Part shown: positions 9,612-21,700 of the stretch, one piece after another | Layout of the letters: every line of letters starts with the position of its first letter | How positions within the stretch are numbered: position 1 is the stretch's first letter | Source: Saccoglossus kowalevskii | Lineage: Eukaryota; Hemichordata; Enteropneusta; Harrimaniidae | DNA: 27,929 bases | Assembly (NCBI RefSeq): GCF_000003605.2 | Contig: NW_003156737.1 | Coordinates: forward strand, 207,554 to 235,482 | Direction: 5' to 3' | The notes under the pieces: model-generated | What the model was told of the DNA's origin: nothing | Database searches by the model: none | Seen by the model: the letters and a program-made list of their open reading frames with translations, nothing else | Position numbers and translations under genes: made by a program

Positions 9612-12253
9612 GCCTTCTATCGATACATATGTGACTCGGAGATGCCGATAGGATAAAATATTCCAATTTATAATGCGCAGCATATCATCACACAGACTTC
9701 TGAAAAAGTACTTATATAATCGATGTATACGAGTGTCCGGCCATTCACCAGTACATCGTTGTTGTGTTTTTTTTGGATCTGGACCGTTTAGTGGTAATAT
9801 TGAAAGCACTACGCTTTCCAAGCAGACTCGAAATCAGATAAAAATCATCCTATATCATTGATTATGATATTTTTGTGAGATATAACTATATGTATTACTA
9901 ATATTTATCATTATAAATAAAGATACGAAATATACGATTATTTTATTAAAGAAAACTCATTTCATTTATTTATTCACTCAAGGTAACATGTTTGTCAAGA
10001 AATATACACACATTCAATCTCCGATTATTCAAATTAAATACAGTACACAAATATAACGATCGATTACTGGGTCCAAATTACGCTATATTTATAATCATGG
10101 AACAACTACAGTATATGTATTTAATTTCAACACGTATCTATGATAGGAAACTTTATTGCTGATACTTTTATAATGATAATTTCAGTTATAATAATCATCA
10201 GCATCATTCATCATTTCATCTCGAAATTCGGAATGAGTTTCAAATGTCTCGGTGTATTGACTTACTGACTCATTTTCTCTGGATGAGTTTTACGTCTTTT
10301 GTTTTGTATTTGTTTTTTTTGTTTTCTGGACATTTTGATAATCGGTGAACTTTTCGATCCTTCTGCACTTGAGATTGGTACTGGCACTAACAAACTTGCC
10401 TTGCTACTATAACTTGTAAATTACTTTCGACTAGAGATCGATTTCAAATGCATAGATATCCTATTAGATAGCTTATTTTTGTATTCCTATCTGTCAGGCG
10501 ATATTTAAGTCAACTTATGTCTTCTTACTTGGTGGTTATATTACCCTAAATACAATGCTTTATTTAACAAAGAACGTGAAACTACAGTAAACCTCACCGT
10601 GCCACCGTCGCCATCCACGCATAATTATTTTAGTTGTCAGATTCGCATAGTTAAGTTGCAGGACGTCATTGGATAATCGGTAACACACACCCACACGTAT
10701 TGCCAATGAGAACTATTGTCACACTTCAAAACATTTCTATATCATAGAGTGCTCACTTGATGGTCACGTGCGGCCGGTAATTTCAAACATTGCTTCCTTA
10801 GTTACGCTCACGCCCTCTAATCTACTATGCTGCATTTACCTACAAGGAAGTACACAACACACTTGGTTGTGCACTGCGTTCTTAAATAGGTTGCCGAAAG
10901 ATATCACCGATGCATTTCCAAAGGTAAGAGTTGAATATATCTCACCTACATTCGCTTTCCATGGTCTTAAGCAAGACTTAATTATATGCCGGACGTTTGC
11001 AATGAATGCAAATATGTTCCTATTACAGAATATCAATTACATTTATTTGTATTTTTGCTCGATTTATTTTCATAACACATGTGCCATAACACGTGATTGC
11101 GTAATCGATATGGGTACTGAAATCGGTATTTATACAAACTAAAAACTGATTATTAGCTTTGAAATTCCACCTAGTGCTACCCGCCGTATGAGAAAAATGG
11201 TAACGCTTACATTCTTTCGTTGCTAGCTGTTAAAAGTGTAGTCACCTTCTGGGTTTTCAATGCTTGCATGCCTACACAATCGATTTATTAAAATTGGTTT
11301 CAGTTCTAGCGTTCAACAATTATTATTAGCATCATCATCGTCGCGTTTTAACATGTTATTCCATATATTCTCTGTGTCGGTAGCAATATCTTTATGCTAT
11401 CATGGTCACTAAAATAATTATACGTATTTTGTAAATGATTTGGTTATACGTCGTTTTGTGCTCATACTACACGGCGGGTAACTTTATTTGTGTGTGATCT
11501 GAAGTATTTACCCATAAATATACACGTACCAACCGTTAACGGATTAGCCATTACAGTAACCACTGGAATGCATGCCCCCCCCCTCTTATGTGGGTGTGGG
11601 CAAATTACACAATGTTATCGAATTCCATTTATCCGTCTGACAACGACCGTGCCAAAGTACTTATTTATCGACTTCAGCAGGTATATATTCCACTCAAATA
11701 TGGCTGCTATTTCAACTGTGATTTCGTTTTGTTTGTCTGGTGACTCAGTCGTTTGTTTTTACTATGTACGTTCCAATATTGTAAAAAAACTGTCGTAATT
11801 TGATTTAGGGAATATAGAACGACACACAGACCATTAATGGTTGATAGCAGGGAAAGGACGGTAATGTGGACGATACAATACTGGACGAAACAGTCTGGTA
11901 CAGTCATGGGCATATTCTTTTTTTCGAACTGGAATCCTTTGAATTGTCAAAACACTGTTTAGTTATGCATGTCGACGTTTTCAAGTAAACACGATCCTTG
12001 AAAAGGTTTTAGATGATAATGGTGATTTGTTTCTCTCTTGCAATCAATTGTGTTCGCTATTGTGTACATTTACTTCAAGCACTTCGCCTGGATACTTCCT
12101 CGTCATTGTGTTATAACTAGGTGGCACTGATCGACCACTGAGAGCGCACTGTTTTTCAATACACATGTTTTCAGCGAATATTTATGTAACATTGAATGTG
12201 TACTTCTATGCACGCTTGATTACAATATGCATTTTCACTTACTAGATTTAAAT

Positions 12254-12287
<34 letters not shown>

Positions 12288-12648
12288 TTGTTTATTTATT
12301 TATTCATTTTTATTTTTACTTTCTATTTCCGTAAAATAGCTCACAGTAGCTGTTCAACTCTCCCACTAATGGAAACTATCTTACATATTCTTGGTAAATA
12401 CACTTTCTGTTATCTCTCGGTCTCAAGGCTGTTATCGTAGCCATACTACCTCTCATGTAAATACTAATGAATAATTAATAATGAATACAAGTGATCGTCA
12501 TCGATCGCCGTTTTCAATTTTATTCTTCAATATTGCAATTTTGGAACTGTGAAGAAAATGTAAAAATTTGAAAACAAATCTGTAAGATAATTTAATCGTA
12601 CCTTGAATGTACAACTAATAAAATCGTGTGATAATAATGTTTCCACAG
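9612..12648. other. Stretch upstream of the first recognised cadherin exon
   Basis: The 5' end of the cadherin-kinase gene should lie here or further left, because the exon at 12649 starts inside a codon and inside a cadherin repeat. I could not find a convincing upstream exon, signal peptide or promoter. The stretch contains a (CAAG)8 tract at 12256-12287 and CACGTG sites near 10764 and 11091. Confidence 0.4.
12256..12287 (+). repeat. (CAAG)8 microsatellite
   Basis: Eight perfect CAAG copies, followed shortly by a TTTATTTATTTATTC run. Confidence 0.95.
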
Positions 12649-12693
12649 CCTGGAGTGTCATTTCGATGACCTACCTCCCAGTGTCTGTACTTG
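12649..12693 (+). CDS. Cadherin-RTK exon A: end of a cadherin repeat
   Basis: A 45-base exon between TGTTTCCACAG and GTAGGT, phases 1 to 1, encoding [14 protein letters not shown]. Joined to exon B it reads [17 protein letters not shown], which fits the final strand and inter-repeat linker of a cadherin repeat (the 'V.V.D.NDN.P.F' position) with the calcium-binding residues replaced. It is short, so the call rests on splice phase and pattern. Confidence 0.68.
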
Positions 12694-12700
12694 GTAGGTG

Positions 12701-12783
<83 letters not shown>

Positions 12784-15700
12784 TNNNNNNNNNNNNNNNN
12801 NNNNNNNNNNNNNNNNNNNNNNNNNNNNNNNNNNNNNNNNNNNNNNNNNNNNNNNNNNNNNNNNNNNNNNNNNNNNNNNNNNNNNNNNNNNNNNNNNNNN
12901 NNNNNNNNNNNNNNNNNNNNNNNNNNNNNNNNNNNNNNNNNNNNNNNNNNNNNNNNNNNNNNNNNNNNNNNNNNNNNNNNNNNNNNNNNNNNNNNNNNNN
13001 NNNNNNNNNNNNNNNNNNNNNNNNNNNNNNNNNNNNNNNNNNNNNNNNNNNNNNNNNNNNNNNNNNNNNNNNNNNNNNNNNNNNATTTATTTATTTATTT
13101 ATTTATTAACAATGAGAAAAGGGGGCGCTGTCCTTTCAGACGTCATCGGCTAATTTCCCACTGAGAATGATTACATTGACAAAAAGATGTTTATTGATAT
13201 TGGTTTCATTAGTTTCTAATGTATCTACTGACCTGTCTTTTCATTAAATTGAGAGACATCTTTAATGTATATCTTCACGGAATTTGAATAACATCTATTC
13301 TTACTCATTGTTGCATTCCATGTTTTAATATGACATGTAATTGGTGTATTGTTTTTCATAATTTATTTTTAATATTGAGGATTAATGGTGCTTGCCGATT
13401 TAGTATGATCGGCAGAAATATATTTCGTATTCGTTTTATGGCATTGGCACAAAAATATTTTGATTTAACAAAGATTATTTCATCGTTTTGTTTAAAAGGT
13501 CAAAGCAATCTTCATACGCCCTATTTCACGAATGGACCATACGAAGAGAATATACCTGTATATACGGCGATCGGTTCTCCAGTCGTAAAAGTTGCCGCCA
13601 CGGACGAAGATACTTCGGTAACCTCTGTTAATATTATTGTTTGACTGTGAAATTTGGAAATAATATCGACATATAACCTGCGATGAATTGATATATCCCG
13701 GCCGTTTACATATAAATTGTAAAATTATTTTATAGATGAAATGATACCATGAATGTTATTTTACTGTTTTAGGGTGTATGCAATTATGAAATTTCCTATA
13801 GTTTACAACCATATTTAGAGGATATCGCACTATTGTATTTCGAGATTGATAACACCAACGGTGAAATAACAACGAAAAGAAACTTCATTCAAGAACCTCG
13901 CCGTTGGTCAAGCGTACGTTACGAGGTAATTCAGAGTTAATTTATATCATTGTTACCCTAATAAACGCCCATTGTGGTACAGAAGGATTGTATTTATAGT
14001 TCAGTGCCCATATTTACAAATTTTGGGGGTTTACGTACAGGAAACATATGTAGTTCTAATTGGTGAAACGAATACTAATACAACCATGACGTCGACATTA
14101 GAAGTATGGTTGTTGATAAATTTAAATACTTATTTTCATTATATGACTCGCACTATTTGAATCGCCGGACAAACTGAACTTTGGACAGAATATTTTTTCG
14201 ATGGCATTTATATGGAAATAACTGTGGTTTCGTTGGTCCAAATCAATGTTTGCACCCATCAGGAAAAGAATTGCCACAAATTGTGTATACATAACAGGAG
14301 AAAAAAAAAACACAGACATGTACATACATTTTCACAGGCCGGATATAACTTTCGCGTGTCGGGGACGAGGAGGAGTTAGTTGTAATAACTTATAACTTTT
14401 CAACAGTAGCGATAACAACAAATGTATACATGTGTAGAGGTTTGTTTATAATATGTTATAACCAATCAACACTCGAATAGTAGTAGAAGGTATTGACCTC
14501 TGTAGCCACCAACGAAACACTTATACATGTTGATATTTGATTCGCTGACTGTGATTTACATATTCATAAATGTGACTCGTATATACAACAAGTAGATGAA
14601 ATCACACTGTTCAATGCGGGACGTGTTTATGATACAGATATTACACACAAAACAAGATTATTGACATTCACTTATAACCGAACCATGCCTATACGTTGTC
14701 TGTTATATTGCTATTGCGGTGCAATATATTCTCTTATATTACTCACATAATATGTCAGTAAAAAAATCCCGCCTACAAACATAGGTCAAGGGCGGTAGAT
14801 GTTAGTGTGACTCAAAGCTCATTATCACACAATCTAAAGATAAGATTGCTTATTCTCAGCTATTAATACCTGAAATTATGCAAAATAGTAAAGCTCCCCC
14901 AGGAACTGTAAACAAAACGCAATACAATAAAGTACGGTTAAATACTCAATACCTGTGTAGGTTCGTAATGTGAATGGAAATTAAAAAAATAAGATAAAAA
15001 ATGACGCTGAAGAAAATGCATTTACAGAAAGGCAGGAAAAAAATGAGCTAACCTGGTGATATATGACACGCCTAATAAATGGTCCTTTATGGAGTGTGGG
15101 AATAAATGTGTTGCTGTGAGTTACATACATATTGCGGGGCGCTATGTATGTCGAGCGCCACCAATCGTCCTTGAAAACACTTCAGACTGAAATCACATAC
15201 GACAAGTGGTGATAAGAGAATGTACCAGAGTCAAAACGAAGATGGCGGTTCGACAATGGCACTAGTTGATGATTTAGGGGGAATATTAAAATATGAGTTA
15301 TTTATGTGCCTTTTATCATTAGAGTTCCTAGGATTGAATGTAGTGACAAATGGAATGCGCGTCTTAGTTTGTTTTGAACGTATTAATTAATTCCTAGGTA
15401 TAGCCATGGCATGATTGATCTGATCGGTGACAAAATTGGTTGGTTATCCCCGTTTTAGTGGGGACTTCACCAACTCGTCCAGCCGTACATTTCGCCATTC
15501 TAACTTAGAACATACATGACAAATGCTAAAAGCTAGACCATATTAATTGAATGCCCAAATTAAAGTCAACACCTAGATTATGCTGTTAATACACGCAATG
15601 GTAGACAATTCTTAAAGACACTAATATCAAAGAATTGTTATCTCTAGTTTTTAGTGGTCATTTCCGATGATTGTTGCCCAAGCAAACAGAACAGTAGCAT

Positions 15701-18700
15701 TGTTACAGTGAATGTCTGGGACCAGCCTGTATTCAATGTTACAGAATACATGTACGTAATTATTCATATTGTATTCAAGACAATTAATTCCACATATTGT
15801 GCAATACGCCCTGTACACATGAACTACAACGCATACTTTAAACACGAAATTTTAGCTTTGACGATAAATTTATACGTGTCATTCTTGTAAATTATATGTA
15901 TCTTCATGACTAGCATGCCAACCTCTCCGGTCGAAGGAGATCCACCGAAGTCTTGGTGTGAAGGCATTCCCCAGGCTGTATACGGAATGGAAAATGAATC
16001 AATTGTGTATAGCATAACTGACGGCAATGAAAAAGGTACCAATGTTTAAAATGAAATATTTACTGTAACCTCAACTAAAATTAACTTGTTGTGATGTGAT
16101 TTTTACATCTCTATTATATCAGTGTGGAATAACATATTGTATTTCAAATTAGTACAGAGAACACTTTAAATCCAACTTGTTATAATTGCAGGACATTTCA
16201 TAATTGATCCGAAGACTGGGGTTATATGCAATAATCACGTACTCGATAGAGAAGATATTGAACAATATAATCTCGTGGTTACTGCATCCTTACAAACAGT
16301 ATCACAAGGACAGTTATATGAATCGGGTTAGTAAATTATTGTGATATTTTCTGTTGTGAAATAATATAATAACAAGTGATATATATAATGGAATACATTA
16401 TATTTTTACACAAATATAGATTACCCCTTTTTTTGCATATTTAGTAAGAGTAAGTCAAATAGTAATATATATGTAAGCCACGTATATTTCTCTATGACAT
16501 CTGTGTCCTAGGTAACACATAAATCATTGATCTGTTTGATTTCATGTTGAGTTTTATACAAATAACTGTTTTCAAGTAATATGTATCATTGCAGATTCAG
16601 AATTTCCATCAAATGAGTTGAATGTTTTGATAACTGTAGGCGACGTCAATGATAATAATCCATATTTTGAATCATCAATGTACACTATAGCCATGTATCA
16701 TGCTGTGCCATCTGGGTCGCGAGTGATAAGTGTCAAGGTTTGTCACAACTATGATTATTTTTTATTATCATACCTCATAGTTCTAACAGTCAATCAGATT
16801 CGCGCATTTGGCGGCCAATATATTGACACAGCGGTCAAAGACGTATAATATATTCGCCTTCTGCTCTTGCACAGACGTAACGATGATTCGTCGTTGAGGT
16901 TCGGCAACGTTTTTTAGAGGAATCATGTGTAATTTATGAACAGGTTGAACAACTTTAAGTGTTCGTCCCACCAAGCAATCTTGTATTACTTGGGCCAAGT
17001 TATGTCGATTTAAACAACCAGGCGATAATCATCGATCAAAACAACTATATTGGTCGTTCGACCGTAGTCGCCTCACCGTATATTTGAATTTCGCACAGCT
17101 TTCCGGGATTTCTGACGCCGTATACCTGAGTTTAGTGCTTCAATTTATTTCACCAAGTAATTGTTTTACTTGTTGTGCAACGTATATACATGTGTGTTTC
17201 ATTGAATTGTTCACTCAACCGGAAAAGAGTTGTTACATTAGGTCTGAACAGGGTTCGATTGACTCCCTAGTAAAGTGTGCTGTTTGTGTGCGCGCGCGTC
17301 ATGTGTAACAAATTCTGTCTTCTGAAATGTGAGACAGTCGATACTTCAAGTTGATACTTCCAAAAACATAAATGTGACAGTAATTTAGGAAGGGATACGA
17401 TTATAGAAGATGAATGCGTACGAACCATTGGAAGTGTGATGAAACAGCTACTTGTGAATGGAGAACATTCAGGATGTTTTAATTGAGATGTGTACAGGAG
17501 AAATGTTGCGATACAACTTTTTACAAAATGTTTGTTTTATTCGGTATAAATGTTGAAAGAGAAGGCTTCGCCTCGATCAATTATGCTCTCTTCGGGTCAA
17601 CAAGTCTTTCAACCTTGGCCTGGGTCAATATTTCTATAATAATGGACAAATCGATTCCTATGAATACCGGATTATATTTTATCACTCAGGCTTCAGATGC
17701 TGATTCTGGGAATAACAGCGCCATACATTATGATTTAGAAGACAATTCTGGTTTATATACAATTGAACAAACTACAGGAAAGATATTCACATCAAATATA
17801 TTGCCAGAAAGTACAAGTGAAACGTATAATTGCTACGTCAAGGCTACTGATAACTTTGGTACAGGATTGTCATCAACAAGTGAAGTTAAGGTAGAAACAT
17901 GGAACTATAAATGTCTTATCAAAATCGTAATTAGAGAATACACATTGCAAACACATATTTTCCTGAAAGTGTCCTACATTGAAAAAAAGTCAAGAGCTTA
18001 ATATTACAAATGATGAAAGAAGTCACAAATTACTTTTAATCAAGTGTATATGTTTATGAATGGCATAAGCTAATATTTATGATTTGTTAATGAAATTAGC
18101 AACAATGTAAAAACACACAAACAACGCAATGTCATTTAATACCTAACATATTACTTATTATAAAACTGTTTACTCGTATGTTTCTCTGAAATTAGATATA
18201 CCTTACTGGGTTCGACAATATTGTTTTGATGACATCTTCCTTATCAGTAAGTTACGTTCAATCAAATGCCGAGCAGTTATCACAGTAAGTGTAATTACAA
18301 ATAACTACATGTATACATAAACTTGCTTATTCCTTATTTGTTAGATTAGATTTCTTGAATGCACCTGATCAAAAAAATGGTGATATATACTTTTATACTA
18401 CTATAATTGAAAATGTGTGAAAACTTCTCAATATCGCATTTATGTAAATTGATTTCGTGGGATGTGATATATTGTTATATATAAAAGAAGTTGCAAATCA
18501 TTTGATGACTGTTAAGGAACGTCTCCAATATTATATAACGCGAAGTGAAGCTTGATATTACTCAAATTAACTCAATACACTCATGCAAAATTAATAATCA
18601 TCTTCTCTAAACTATATTTTACATTGCAGGGACATCAGCGATGCATTACTCCTAGAATGTAACGTTTTACGTATTTGGCCAAGCAGTCAAGACGACAGTG

Positions 18701-21700
18701 GTCGAAATGCAGATGTGTAGGTTAAATAATATCTAAGTCGAAAATATGTAATTTTATAAATGTTTGTTTCTTAACTCTGCATACAAAATGTGATTTGTTT
18801 GTAATTATTATTTTTATTTTTCTACAGTACCGACATTTGGTTCTCATGCGTTTATCCACAAACGAAGGAAATTGTACCCGCAAGCACATTGACAGCGTGA
18901 GTAGTTCTTGCGGCAGGAAATAGGGTCGCAACACAGTAACTTCTATTATCAAATTATGTTTCTGATAACATTGAAAAACACAAAATACGGTAGCTATAAG
19001 TATAACTTTGTTTTGTTAGTTACATTTACAGAGAAAGATATTGAAAAAAAAGTATTTAAAGGAAATCTCACACGTACTTGAAAGAGAATATCAAAATGAA
19101 ATAAAACAATTTACAGCAACAAATTTACAATCCAGATATAAACAAAATATTTATTTATGTCAAGATATGTCAAATCGCTGATCCAATGAAGCCTTAATTC
19201 ATATCGGATAACATCAAGTCAGGTGGATAATCAACAGTTTTATGTTCAATATATTAATAATATTATTTGTGAAATAGCGACAAAAATATCAGAATGCCTA
19301 TTCCGTAGGAAGGGTTCATAAATTCCGATTTAACCTCAATCCAATATGGCTGCCGAAACAGATTACCAATCACAATTTTGAAAGTTTGGTGGATCATGTC
19401 AAATCAGGGTCAATAAGCACAACAAGGTCTACGATATGACATTCACCAGTGGTCACGAACTGCCGAAAGAAAAAAGGGGCAATGAGAAGTATTTTTTATG
19501 CTTAAACTAAGATAGCGATCAAACCACTCGAATGTAATATATTTCTGGTAAGAATCTTTGATCATAAAAATTACACGAGCAATTATGCATCGATTGGTTA
19601 AAGCAATTTGTATTGTTTGCTGAGAATTTAAGATGGTGGCCAAACCACTTCACTGTTCAAAATTATTTCATTGGCTCCCATGTGTCAGTGTGTCACGTGT
19701 GCCCGTTTCTGTAGGCAAAACCGCAGATTCAGAACATTTTATACATATGTACTTTGAGATAATGCGCAGACAAAGTTACTTTGGATACTTGTCCTTGCAT
19801 ATTAAATAGCTAATTTGCATATTATCTGATTCCAGGTTGTATAAGCAAATCCTTTAAAACTTATTAGCGGATTTTGATCAAATTTAGTAAATAGGTTCAT
19901 TGGGGTTATGTGCACATGATTAGTTTTGGATATTGTATAATTTCAGCCTGTGTGAGCAAAATTTCAAAATCTTCTGAACGGGTTTTGATCTCATTTGCTA
20001 TATAGTGGTTCTGAACATCTGCTTTTTTAATGACTGTTGGATTTTTTTTAAAAAAACAACAACAATGATTGCATATATTCTGTACACGGGAGCGTTACGT
20101 AATATGCTTTTGCAATACTATTACAATGTGCTTAATTTCAAATCGATTCGGTTAAAGCACTCATGAAGAACTATTGCTTTGCCATTTGTTATGAAATTCA
20201 AAAATGGCGGCCAAATCACGTGACTAGTAGCTATTACTAACGTAACTATTACTTGTTTATATAAATCTAACCCGAGACCAATCATAAAGTTTTTTGCAAA
20301 CTAATACTTTTTATACATAAATGCTAAATACCAAATTTCAAATCAATATTGTAAATGTACAAGAAAATCACGTAGCTACTAAAATGTTTATGATATAGAT
20401 AGCCAATATAAAAGTAATTCAACAAAATATAAGAAAAAGAAGTAAAGAAAGAATAACATAAGGGATATCATTTAAATAAATGTATTTTAAATAATAATAT
20501 AGTCTGTTTATCCATTATCTCAATGTAAATCCTTATTTCATTATTACTAGGAAAATGAAAGACAGTGAAGACATGTTGGAATCATGGCGAATTGAGACCG
20601 ATGATGTGATTGTTGGGACGGAAGATCGGTGGGGCAGTCCATCAATGAGAGACGACAACAGTGGTTTGATCATTGGTCTAATCGTTACTATTATAATGAT
20701 AGTGTTACTAATCGCGGGGATACTGGTACTATTATGGCTGTACATAAAAGAAACTAGAAGATCACCTGATAAAATGAATAGGCGTTCTCCGTCAGTCCCT
20801 AATGCGTATTTCACAAACCAGGACTATTTGGTAATGCACATTATATATTGATACATGTAATCTATATCATAGATTTAGAAATTACATAAAGCATATATAT
20901 AGATTTAGAGATTACATAAACCATATACGTAGATTTAGAGATTACATAAACCAAATACATAGATTTAGAGATTACGTAATCCCATATATATAGATTTAGA
21001 GATTACATACGCCATATACATGGATTTAGAAATTACATAAACCAAATACAAAGATTTAGAGATTACGTAATCCCATATATATAGATTTAGAGATTACATA
21101 AACCATATATATAGATTTAGAGATTACATAAACCATATATATAGATTTAGAGATTACATAAACCATATACATGGATTTAAAGATTACATAAACCATATAC
21201 ATAGATTTAGAGATTACATAAACCATATACATAGATTTAGAGAATACGTAATCCCATATATATAGATTTAGAGAATACGTAATCCCATATACATAGATTT
21301 AGAGAATACGTAATCCCATATATATAGATTTAGAGATTACATACGCCATATACATAGATTTAGAGATTACATAAACCAAATACAAAAATTTAGAGATTAC
21401 GTAATCCCATATATATAGATTTAGAGATTACATACGCCATTTACATAGATTTAGAAATTACATAAACCATATACATATATTTAGAGATTACATAAACCAT
21501 ATACAAAGATTTAGAGATTACATAATCCCATATATATATATAAATTTAGAGATTATGTAAACCAAGTATATGTATTCATAGATTACGATTATGTAAATAT
21601 CATGCATACATTCACAACTTATGTAAAATACATCTATATAATTATAAACCATCTACATATTTATGAATTAGGTAAATCAAATAGATATATTCATAGATTA

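Noticed and set aside
10890-10923. Possible 34-base exon (acceptor AAATAG, donor CCAAAG|GTAAGA) that would supply the split codon of exon A
   Set aside because: Phase fits and the joined text vaguely resembles a cadherin strand, but 11 residues with a weak acceptor and 1.7 kb of intervening sequence are not enough support.
10768-11142. 124-codon open frame in the stretch upstream of the cadherin exons
   Set aside because: No domain, no homology I recognise, and it crosses plausible splice signals; one long frame is expected by chance over 28 kb.
12013-12120. ATG frame beginning MIMVICFSLAI, resembling a signal peptide
   Set aside because: The hydrophobic stretch is short, and the only phase-compatible donor (GTGTAC) is weak; chance is likely in AT-rich DNA.
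12603-13164. Long frames of repeating FIYL across the ATTT tract and N gap
   Set aside because: These are translations of a microsatellite and of N, not protein.
17483-17689. Open frame running upstream from cadherin exon I, as if a longer exon
   Set aside because: The strong acceptor at 17689 joins exon H to I exactly at the conserved 'VISVK|ASDADSG' point; the upstream residues do not resemble a cadherin repeat.
20860-21560. CRISPR-like regular array
   Set aside because: The units are contiguous with no unique spacers, and the locus is clearly an animal intron; it is a minisatellite.
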